From Sphaerochaeta sp. (GTDB lineage: Bacteria; Spirochaetota; Spirochaetia; Sphaerochaetales; Sphaerochaetaceae), in contig JALOBD010000155.1 of the NCBI GenBank assembly GCA_023228445.1, positions 1 to 5,102 on the forward strand: a stretch of DNA of 5,102 nt, read 5' to 3'. Below, piece by piece: positions 1 to 5,094 of this stretch; within the stretch, counting starts at the first letter, position 1, and the number at the start of each line of letters is the position of its first letter. The notes below the pieces were generated by a model. It did not search any database, was not told the DNA's origin, and saw nothing but the letters and a program-made list of their open reading frames with translations. The position numbers and the translations under genes were made by a program.

Positions 1-172
1 GATATTCCGGGTGCTCATCGAAGTTGAAGTAGGCGACTTTCTCATAATACCTCTGCCCAAACTCCTTGAGCAACCAAGTTTTTCCCACCTGACGCACCCC
101 CTGTAAAATCAGCGGCTTGCGATAGGGTGAGTTCTTCCAATCGATCAAAGACTGCATCGCGCTTCGTTCCAA
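1..172 (-). CDS. AAA_14/DUF4143-type ATPase, N-terminal fragment
   Basis: This is the first 57 residues of a protein that runs off the left edge of the window. The peptide opens MERSAMQSLIDWKNSPYRKP and continues to a Walker A P-loop, GVRQVGKT (residues 25-32), followed by a stretch ending YFNFDEHPEY. A short helix, then 'RKPLILQGVRQVGKTWL', then an FNFDE-like strand, is the typical start of the AAA_14/DUF4143 family. These are P-loop ATPases of poorly known role, often numerous in anaerobes and sometimes discussed as toxin-antitoxin-like or DNA-associated proteins. I chose the TTG start at 172-170 because AGGAGG lies 6 nt upstream; the in-frame ATG at 157-155 has no comparable site. The overlapping frame that opens with ATG at 227 lacks the P-loop and is a shadow. 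The gene is divergent from the aminomutase operon, and nothing links it to that pathway. The family call is fairly sure; the function is unknown. Confidence 0.85.
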   Translation of the reverse strand, partial: MERSAMQSLIDWKNSPYRKPLILQGVRQVGKTWLLKEFGQRYYEKVAYFNFDEHPEY

Positions 173-178
173 GGAAAC

Positions 179-184
179 CCTCCT
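179..184 (-). promoter_or_regulatory. Ribosome binding site deciding a TTG start
   Basis: On the minus strand this reads AGGAGG, a full match to the anti-Shine-Dalgarno core, with a 6-nt spacer to the TTG codon at 172-170. It is the main reason for starting the ATPase at TTG rather than at the ATG five codons downstream. Confidence 0.75.
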
Positions 185-197
185 CGATTCCTATCGT

Positions 198-227
198 ACT
201 ATAGGGCTGGGTTTGGTGAAAAGTCAA
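198..227 (-). promoter_or_regulatory. Sigma70-type promoter of the ATPase gene
   Basis: On the minus strand there is a -35 box TTGACT (227-222), an 18-bp spacer and a -10 box TATAGT (203-198). Each hexamer matches consensus at five of six positions or nearly so. Transcription would start near 190-192, a few bases before the AGGAGG site, giving a very short leader. The call rests on consensus and position only. Confidence 0.55.
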
Positions 228-646
228 TGAAAATCACATAAAAAGCAGAGAAAGTGTGGTTATCCTCACATTTCCTGCGGAAATTATGTGATATAGCCCT
301 GTTCTTGCCGATGTAATCCCTCGGTATGAGACATGCTCCAATTACATAGGTTTTGATCAAGATTGGGGTAAAACTGCATCTCCATCATCCTTCTCTGTGA
401 CTGCTGTCATTAGGATGAGAATGAATGGTATGAAGCAATACTATATATATATTTAATTTGAAATGATGATTGGATTATTTCGTGTTGTGCGTAGCGTATT
501 CAATCGACGAAAGCCTTCGATGCACACCAGTTGCTCTTATGGCGATATTTACTTGTGATTTTTTCGACAAACGCTGAAGATGATGGCGACCTTTTCCCAC
601 TTCGATGGTAGAGTGCAAGTGATGGTCGAATGAGTCTGAATGACTG
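228..646. other. AT-rich divergent intergenic region
   Basis: No convincing gene is present here. The stretch 421-480 has 12 G/C in 60, against 40 in 60 at 1261-1320 inside the operon. It includes an alternating TA tract at 442-452, which could supply an AT-rich upstream element or DNA-melting region. I found no + strand promoter with two good hexamers, so the operon promoter is not located. A palindrome TTGATCAA lies at 353-360 inside a wider CCAAT (338-342) / ATTGG (362-366) inverted pair. The octamer CTTCGATG occurs at 515-522 and 600-607. Open frames on the minus strand across 475-774 have no recognisable protein character. The region probably holds the operon promoter and regulatory sites. 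Confidence 0.5.
233..292. repeat. Inverted repeat ATCACATAA / TTATGTGAT with inner hairpin
   Basis: A 9-bp element ATCACATAA at 233-241 recurs as its exact reverse complement, TTATGTGAT, at 284-292. A third TCACAT at 266-271 also pairs with ATGTGA at 286-291. Together with TTCC (272-275) and GGAA (279-282) around a TGC loop, it forms a 10-bp stem with a 3-nt ATT bulge. No T-run follows on either strand, so it does not look like an intrinsic terminator. The left copy lies just upstream of the -35 box of the divergent ATPase promoter. A dimeric regulator's operator pair is a reasonable guess. Confidence 0.4.
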
Positions 647-661
647 GTGGTACGACCATCA
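620..661 (+). promoter_or_regulatory. Possible leader hairpin before the aminomutase gene
   Basis: The arms TGATGGTCG (620-628) and CGACCATCA (653-661) are perfect 9-bp reverse complements. Inside them, AGTC (633-636) can pair with GACT (642-645) around a TGAAT loop. The right arm ends at the first base of the AAGGA ribosome site at 661-665. A folded leader could therefore limit ribosome access, or at least sit directly against it. With only 9 bp of outer stem and a 24-nt interior, it might instead be an operator or chance. Confidence 0.35.
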
Positions 662-665
662 AGGA
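661..665 (+). promoter_or_regulatory. Ribosome binding site of the aminomutase gene
   Basis: AAGGA lies 8 nt before the ATG at 674. This decides the start: the upstream in-frame GTG (647) has no SD, and the ATG at 665 overlaps this site, with its nearest purine run (GGTGG, 646-650) 14 nt away. Confidence 0.55.
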
Positions 666-673
666 TGACGCAT

Positions 674-1918
674 ATGGCACAACACCAAGCGATGGAACGT
701 GCTGTTGTTGATGACGCCGAGCCTCCGCTCCTCCCCGTGATGGATGCAAATGGCCGGCCCGGATGCCCCCCCAACCCCCCCTCAGCTTTGGACGGCAGAA
801 TCGAGACGTTTCGGAGAACCCATTATCCGGACACGAGCGATGCGGTGTGGGAGAACTGGCACTTCCAGCTCTCCCATCGCATCACCACAGCAGAGGAACT
901 CTCCCGGTTCCTCACACTCTCAGAAGCAGAGAGTGCCGCCTTCGAGAGAGCGGATGCGCTGCTCTCCTTTGCTATCACCCCCCACTACCTCTCCCTCATC
1001 GATCCCAACGACAGAGACAACGCGCTGCGCAAGAGCGTCGTGCCCACCATCGCTGAGACGATCCGCAGCGCTGATGAGAGCGATGACCCCTTGGGTGAGG
1101 GTGAGGACTCCCTCCTTCGGTGTCTGGTGCACCGCTACCCCGACCGGGTGCTCTTTCTGACGACCAACTTCTGTTCCACCTACTGCCGCTACTGTACCCG
1201 CTCCCGGATGGTCGGCCACAGTGAGGCGCTCTCCTTCCACTGGCAGAAGGGGCTCGACTACATCGCCTCCCACCCCGAGATCCGTGATGTGGTGGTCAGC
1301 GGAGGCGATCCGCTGACCCTCAGCGACGAGGTGTTGGACAGCCTGCTCGCCTCGCTCTTTGCCATCAGTCATGTCGAGATGGTGCGCATCGGCACCAAGG
1401 TGCCGATGGTCATGCCCCAGCGGATCACCGAAGGGCTCTTGCAGGTACTGCGTCGGTATAAACCGTTGTACATGAGCGTACACGCCACCCACCCCGACGA
1501 ACTCTCCTCGCGCTCGGTCAAGGCACTCAATGACCTGGCCGACAGCGGGGTGGTGCTTGGCAGCCAGACGGTGTTGCTCAAAGGCATCAATGACTCTCCT
1601 GAGACTCTTCGCTCCCTCTTTCACTCGCTGTTGAAGGTCCGGGTCAAACCCTACTACCTCTACCAGTGCGACCCGATCAGTGGCAGTGAGCACTTTCGTA
1701 CCACCGTCGACAAGGGCAAGGCCCTGATGGCAACGCTACGAGGCTTCACCAGTGGCTACGCCGTGCCGCAGTACGTCATCGACACCCCCGGCGGCGGTGG
1801 CAAGGTCCCGATCCTCCCCGCCTACGAGGTGGGCCAGGATGATCACGCCCTCTACCTGCGTAACTGGGAGGGCAACATCTACCGCTACCCGACCCTTCGT
1901 GAGGTCGCTTCATGTTAG
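674..1918 (+). CDS. KamA-family radical SAM, PLP-dependent amino acid 2,3-aminomutase (probably lysine)
   Basis: The 414-residue protein probably catalyses migration of an alpha-amino group to the beta carbon using a [4Fe-4S] cluster, SAM and PLP. The cluster motif is CSTYCRYC (C167, C171, C174). R176 matches the carboxylate-binding Arg134 of Clostridium lysine 2,3-aminomutase. SGGDPL is at 209-214, and PGGGGK carries the PLP lysine K377. D333 (in YQCD) and D370 match Asp293 and Asp330 of that enzyme, which hold the lysine side-chain amine; glutamate 2,3-aminomutases replace them. Lysine is therefore the favoured substrate, giving beta-lysine. Similarity to the clostridial enzyme starts near residue 45; the first 40 or so residues are a Pro-rich extension encoded across two C7 runs. 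The C-terminus stops just after LRNWEGNIYRYP, so the cysteine-rich zinc tail is absent, and the cysteine of the NDC motif is S308 here. It is the first gene of the operon; its stop overlaps the next gene by 7 nt. The family is certain, the substrate likely. Confidence 0.93.
   Translation: MAQHQAMERAVVDDAEPPLLPVMDANGRPGCPPNPPSALDGRIETFRRTHYPDTSDAVWENWHFQLSHRITTAEELSRFLTLSEAESAAFERADALLSFAITPHYLSLIDPNDRDNALRKSVVPTIAETIRSADESDDPLGEGEDSLLRCLVHRYPDRVLFLTTNFCSTYCRYCTRSRMVGHSEALSFHWQKGLDYIASHPEIRDVVVSGGDPLTLSDEVLDSLLASLFAISHVEMVRIGTKVPMVMPQRITEGLLQVLRRYKPLYMSVHATHPDELSSRSVKALNDLADSGVVLGSQTVLLKGINDSPETLRSLFHSLLKVRVKPYYLYQCDPISGSEHFRTTVDKGKALMATLRGFTSGYAVPQYVIDTPGGGGKVPILPAYEVGQDDHALYLRNWEGNIYRYPTLREVASC
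766..781 (+). repeat. Double C7 homopolymer tract inside the aminomutase 5' end
   Basis: Seven Cs (766-772), AA, then seven Cs (775-781), coding for CPPNPP at residues 31-36. Gain or loss of one C would shift the frame before the catalytic domain. Such runs are prone to slippage and also to sequencing error. Confidence 0.8.
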
Positions 1919-2898
1919 TGGGGCTCACCTACGACCTCAAGGATGAGTGGCACCTTCGCGGCTACCGCGACGAGGCGATCGCCGAGATGGACAGCGTGGT
2001 GACGATCGACGCCATCGAATCTTCGCTGAAGAGGCTGGGATTCGATACGCTGCGCATCGGCTCGATCTTCGCCCTCGTCGAGCTTTTGGCTTCCGGCAAA
2101 CGCTGTGATCTGGTCTTCAACATCAGTGAGGGGCTCTTCGGCCTGCTACGCGAATCGCAGGTACCGGCGCTCCTCGATGCCTACCAGATCCCCTATGTCT
2201 TCTCTGACTCCTTCACACTGGCCATCACGCTGCACAAGGAGCTGGCCAAGGCGGTGGTGAGAAGGGCACACCTTCCCACCGCCGAGAGCGTCCTCATCGC
2301 GAGTATGGATGAGGTTGTCCAGGTGGATCTCTCCTATCCCCTCTTCGTCAAACCAGTGGGGGGAGGCACCGGCATGGGTATCACCGCAATGAGCAAGGTC
2401 GATGGGGCAGCACAGCTGCGCTCAGTATGCTCTGCCCTGCTCAGACGCTATAACCAACCGGTCTTGGTGGAACGCTACCTTGCCGGGCGGGAGTTCACCG
2501 TCGGGATTACCGGCAGTGGGGGCGAGGCAACGTGCATCGGGACGATGGAGATCATTGTGGATGCCCGTAGCGACGGGGGCATCTACTCCTACACGAACAA
2601 ACAGGAGTACCTGGAGGTGGCGCGATATGTGAAGGGGGAGGGAGCGGTCAAGGTGGCGTGTGAGCGCGTCGCCCTTACTGCTTGGCGGGCTCTGGGGTGT
2701 CGCGATGGAGGGCGAGTCGATCTGAAGATGGACAGTGCGGGAACCCCACACTTTCTTGAGGTGAATCCGCTTGCCGGCCTCCACCCCATCGACAGCGACC
2801 TGCCGATCCTCTCGAGGATGCACGGCCTCTCCTACGATGATCTTGTCGCCCGCATCATGGCTTCGGCGGGCAAACGGACCAGACTATGCACATCATGA
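1912..2898 (+). CDS. ATP-grasp ligase A, D-Ala-D-Ala ligase-like
   Basis: The 328-residue soluble enzyme has the D-Ala-D-Ala ligase fold and should join a carboxylate to an amine via an acyl phosphate using ATP. Key residues align with E. coli DdlB: K109 and K147 (in PLFVKP) for nucleotide phosphates, a glycine-rich loop GGGTGMGI (150-157), E187 in VERYLAGREFTV, R268 and D270, then E283 and N285 in FLEVNPLAGLHP for the Mg2+ ions. DLVFNISEG (66-74) matches the ligase N-terminal domain. A YSYTNKQEY segment (225-233) sits where Ddl has its substrate omega loop. The usual Ddl N-terminal glutamate motif that contacts the first D-alanine is not visible, and the start (GLTYDLKDEW) differs from housekeeping Ddl, so another substrate is likely. 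The ATG has GAGG 7 nt upstream and overlaps the previous stop by 7 nt. The neighbouring aminomutase suggests a beta-amino acid substrate (inference). It might instead make a cell-wall dipeptide. Confidence 0.9.
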   Translation: MLVGLTYDLKDEWHLRGYRDEAIAEMDSVVTIDAIESSLKRLGFDTLRIGSIFALVELLASGKRCDLVFNISEGLFGLLRESQVPALLDAYQIPYVFSDSFTLAITLHKELAKAVVRRAHLPTAESVLIASMDEVVQVDLSYPLFVKPVGGGTGMGITAMSKVDGAAQLRSVCSALLRRYNQPVLVERYLAGREFTVGITGSGGEATCIGTMEIIVDARSDGGIYSYTNKQEYLEVARYVKGEGAVKVACERVALTAWRALGCRDGGRVDLKMDSAGTPHFLEVNPLAGLHPIDSDLPILSRMHGLSYDDLVARIMASAGKRTRLCTS

Positions 2899-3833
2899 TT
2901 CTCACCGACGCCATCGGCGGCCAGGCGACCAAAGATGAAGCCGATACGCTTGCCCAAGTGACAGCGGTGAAGCGGGCGCTCCGTCGCCTCGGCCACAGCG
3001 TCGAGGTGGGGTACTTCTCGCTGAACCTCATCCAGGCGGCCCGTCGAATCCAGGCCAGCGGCTGTGACCTGGTCTTCAACTTGGTGGAGAATCTCGCCTC
3101 AAGCCGGCTCTTGCACCTCGTGCCACTGCTCTGCCAGTCCATCGGGGTGCGCTGTAGTGGAGGTTCGAGCACGACCCTCTGCCTGAGTGGGGACAAGGTG
3201 GAGGCCAAACGGCTCCTCTCTCTCAAGGACCTTCCCACCCCCGACTGGATCGAGAGCGGCGACCAGAAGTACCTCAGGGCGTTCCTCAACATCCCGATGA
3301 TCATCAAGGCGCGGGCTCAGGAGGCATCGGTGGGGATCACCGAGGACTCGGTACGCACCTTTTCCCACATTCGGGACTTCAAGGCGCTCTTTGAGGAGGG
3401 GGATGTCTTTATCGAAGAGTACATCGAGGGGCGGGAGTTCAACCTCTCCATCCTCCCCGGCGGTGTGGTGCTGCCACCGGCTGAGATCCTCTTCGTCGAC
3501 TATCCTGCTACCAAGACACGGGTGGTCGGCTATGAGGCGAAGTGGGAGGAGGACTCCTTTGCATATCAGAATACCCGACGCACCTTCACCTTCACTGAGG
3601 AGGATACCCCCTTGATCAACCATCTCACACATTTGGCACAGGAGACCTACGACCTCTTTGGCTCGAGCGGCTACGCCCGGGTGGACTTCAGGGTCGATCG
3701 GCATGGACGCCCCTACATCCTGGAGTTGAACAGCAACCCCTGTATTGCAGTCGACAGCGGCTTTGTTGCCGCTGGTGAGCAGGCAGGCTACTCGTATGAA
3801 CGCCTCATCGAGGCCCTGATCACCGAGGCGTAG
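2886..3833 (+). CDS. ATP-grasp ligase B, D-Ala-D-Ala ligase-like
   Basis: The 315-residue protein is a second member of the same fold, clearly different in sequence from ligase A. It has DLVFNLVEN (61-69), K104 in SGDKVEAK, K141 in MIIKAR, and the loop EASVGI (146-151), which is closer to the ESSVGV-type loop of true Ddl enzymes. It also has EEYIEGREF (177-185), R265 and D267 in GYARVDFRVD, and the metal ligands E280 and N282 in ILELNSNP. The C-terminal DSGFVAAGEQAGYSYERLI helix region replaces the GLHPIDSDLPI of ligase A, so the two probably bind different acceptors. All ATP and Mg2+ residues are present, so it should be active. The start at 2886 overlaps ligase A by 13 nt; an alternative ATG at 2895 would give the common 4-nt ATGA overlap and drop three residues. 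It may carry out the second of two successive couplings in the pathway, which is inference. Confidence 0.9.
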   Translation: MHIMILTDAIGGQATKDEADTLAQVTAVKRALRRLGHSVEVGYFSLNLIQAARRIQASGCDLVFNLVENLASSRLLHLVPLLCQSIGVRCSGGSSTTLCLSGDKVEAKRLLSLKDLPTPDWIESGDQKYLRAFLNIPMIIKARAQEASVGITEDSVRTFSHIRDFKALFEEGDVFIEEYIEGREFNLSILPGGVVLPPAEILFVDYPATKTRVVGYEAKWEEDSFAYQNTRRTFTFTEEDTPLINHLTHLAQETYDLFGSSGYARVDFRVDRHGRPYILELNSNPCIAVDSGFVAAGEQAGYSYERLIEALITEA

Positions 3834-3834
3834 G

Positions 3835-4335
3835 ATGACCATCCGAACCCTCCCAACCCAAGCCGACACGGATGCGATCAAGGCGATCCTCACCGAGAGC
3901 GGCTTCTTCAATGACGAAGAGATCGAAATCGGTGTCTCCCTCATCGAGGAGTATCTGAAGGAGGGAGAGGGAAGCGGGTACTCGTTCCTCTTTGCTGAGG
4001 AAGGTGGGGTGGTGACCGGCTATACCTGCTATGGCCCCATCCCCGGTACCCGCTTCAGCTGGGATCTCTATTGGATCGCCGTCGCCCGGGACACACAGGG
4101 AAGGGGTGTCGGACAACACCTGCTGACAGCAACCGAGCAAGCGATCAGGGGGCAAGGTGGCAGGCGCATCTACGTGGAGACCTCCTCGCGCCCCCTCTAC
4201 GACCGCACCAGGAGGTTCTATGAACAGTCCGGCTACAGGGAGGAGGCACGCCTGCGATCATACTACGCCCCTGACGACGACAAGGTCCTCTGTGTGAAGT
4301 GGTGGGAAGATGGAAACGAGCGTACAGATTCATGA
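3835..4335 (+). CDS. GNAT family N-acetyltransferase 1
   Basis: The 166-residue, single-domain protein should transfer acetyl from acetyl-CoA to an amine. Motif A spans 77-97, with the pyrophosphate-binding signature QGRGVG (88-93) intact. Motif B is seen as RPLYDRTRRFYEQSGY (119-134), followed by EEARLRSYYAPDDDKVLCVK, a C-terminal strand pattern common in a subgroup of small-molecule GNATs. The N-terminal half contains helix segments (residues 10-42) and the strand YSFLFAEEGGVVTGYTCYG. The ATG lies 1 nt after the stop of ligase B and has GAGG 6 nt upstream, so it is read in the same transcript and likely coupled. In this operon the acceptor is probably an amine of the beta-amino acid or of a ligase product. 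AblB (beta-lysine N6-acetyltransferase) is the functional analogue, but I cannot show orthology. Self-protection against an amine antibiotic is an alternative role. Confidence 0.88.
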   Translation: MTIRTLPTQADTDAIKAILTESGFFNDEEIEIGVSLIEEYLKEGEGSGYSFLFAEEGGVVTGYTCYGPIPGTRFSWDLYWIAVARDTQGRGVGQHLLTATEQAIRGQGGRRIYVETSSRPLYDRTRRFYEQSGYREEARLRSYYAPDDDKVLCVKWWEDGNERTDS

Positions 4336-4765
4336 GCGTTGGCAAGACATTGGGGACCTGAGAGCCGTCATCGCCCTCATTGCATCGGCAGGAATTGCCA
4401 GAGAAATCGAGTCTTTGCTCAAGGCGGCGCTCGATGGAAACGGACAATGTGTGCTCACCCTCGCCCGTGACGGTGAAGCGTGCATCGCCTTCGCCTTCGC
4501 CAATCGGGGCATCGGCTTGGAGAGCGGGGGCGGCTACCTCTGGGTCAATGAGCTCTTTGTCAAAGAGGAGTACAGAAGAAGAGCGGTTGCCTCCACGCTG
4601 CTCGCGTCCCTTGAGGCATGGGCGCGAGAGCGGAACCTCAAACGCATCATCCTGGCTGCCAATCCCACCAACCGCGCTGCGTTGGCGCTCTATGGGAAGG
4701 CGGGCTTCTGTGTCGAGAGCGCAGCGTGGCTGGAGAAGGAACTGCAGGATACAAGGATGACCTGA
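4310..4765 (+). CDS. GNAT family N-acetyltransferase 2
   Basis: The 151-residue protein is a second, dissimilar GNAT. Motif A is at 78-98 (WVNELFVKEEYRRRAVASTL), and NPTNRAALALYGKAGF (118-133) is a clear motif B with the usual Asn-x-x-Asn...Leu-Tyr-x-x-x-Gly-Phe arrangement. The acetyl-CoA pyrophosphate loop reads RRRAVA (89-94), so both glycines of the usual R/Q-x-x-G-x-G are alanines. The second position tolerates alanine in many GNATs; the first is less usual, so activity is likely but not certain. The ATG at 4310 overlaps the previous gene by 26 nt in another frame. The upstream GGTGGG (4301-4306) is close and only a fair ribosome site, so coupled re-initiation is plausible. It ends the operon. 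It would acetylate a second amine or a different intermediate from GNAT 1. The family assignment is firm; the substrate is unknown. Confidence 0.87.
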   Translation: METSVQIHERWQDIGDLRAVIALIASAGIAREIESLLKAALDGNGQCVLTLARDGEACIAFAFANRGIGLESGGGYLWVNELFVKEEYRRRAVASTLLASLEAWARERNLKRIILAANPTNRAALALYGKAGFCVESAAWLEKELQDTRMT

Positions 4766-4987
4766 CTTTGCGAGAAAACGGAAACATCTGGATCTGAACC
4801 TGATAAAGCCCATGGCACATTCTACGCCTCAATTCAAAGCAGAGTGAGCCACTTTCTGTTGCTACGCAATGAGAATTGATATTTTACCCCGAATGCCCAA
4901 TTGAAAAGATTCTGGGAGTTTTCTCTTCCATAGTATTGTTTTCAGGTGAGGAATGTGAACAAGGGTTGAAATAGTTTCAGACTTCTA
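4766..4987. other. Non-coding spacer after the operon
   Basis: I see no gene here, and composition drops to AT-rich soon after the last stop. A weak hairpin, AGAGTG (4841-4846) with CACTTT (4850-4855) around AGC, is followed by CTGTT and is at best a poor intrinsic terminator. GAAAA and TTTTC around 4901-4925 also pair weakly. No strong GC-stem plus T-run was found, so the operon may end by Rho-dependent termination. Confidence 0.4.
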
Positions 4988-5016
4988 TTGTTTCCACAGG
5001 ATACCATTGATATAAT
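4988..5016 (+). promoter_or_regulatory. Extended -10 sigma70 promoter for a downstream gene
   Basis: A perfect TATAAT at 5011-5016 is preceded by TGA (5008-5010), making an extended -10 element. TTGTTT lies 17 bp upstream at 4988-4993. Transcription would start near 5023, giving a leader of roughly 70 nt to the possible ATG at 5095. This is the strongest promoter-like sequence in the window, and it drives a gene outside it. Confidence 0.65.
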
Positions 5017-5038
5017 GAATGCGTGGGATTTGCAATAT

Positions 5039-5089
5039 GTGTCCCAAAAATTATAGATAGTGTCCTAAGTGAACTGAGTTGAGGTGTCT
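5039..5089 (+). repeat. Three GTGTC motifs in the leader after the promoter
   Basis: GTGTCC at 5039-5044, GTGTCC at 5060-5065 and GTGTCT at 5084-5089 are direct repeats spaced 21 and 24 bp, about two helical turns. All lie between the extended -10 promoter and the possible start codon. They could be regulator sites or the transposase-binding repeats at the end of an insertion sequence. Confidence 0.4.
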
Positions 5090-5094
5090 CCCAC

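Noticed and set aside
42..227. Minus-strand frame of 61 codons with an ATG start at the left edge
   Set aside because: It overlaps the true ATPase frame, which has a Walker A motif and a perfect SD at a TTG start; this frame has no family character.
353..381. TTGATC as a -35 box for the operon promoter
   Set aside because: At 16-18 bp spacing the sequence is GCATCT-like, with little match to TATAAT.
442..452. TA repeat as a short tandem repeat or -10 box
   Set aside because: Only about five TA units, and no acceptable -35 box at the right distance; kept only as part of the AT-rich region description.
228..646. CRISPR array, tRNA or riboswitch in the left spacer
   Set aside because: No regular repeat-spacer pattern, no cloverleaf with a CCA-compatible stem and TTCRA arm, and no riboswitch core that I recognise, including a lysine riboswitch.
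647..673. GTG at 647 or ATG at 665 as the aminomutase start
   Set aside because: Neither has a ribosome site at proper spacing, while ATG 674 has AAGGA 8 nt upstream. The choice changes only nine residues, outside the conserved domain.
475..774. Minus-strand frame of 99 codons in the intergenic region
   Set aside because: Low-complexity peptide with no motif; it overlaps the aminomutase start and leader, and no SD or promoter was evident.
920..1693. Long minus-strand frame of 257 codons opposite the aminomutase
   Set aside because: It is antisense to a gene with clear catalytic motifs, is a shadow of GC-rich codons, and has no recognisable domain.
3099..3944. Long minus-strand frame of 281 codons opposite ligase B
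   Set aside because: Same reason: opposite a well-supported ATP-grasp gene, with no motif of its own.
4841..4860. Hairpin as the operon terminator
   Set aside because: The stem is six pairs including a G-U, and the following tract is TTTCTGTT rather than a true T-run; too weak to call.
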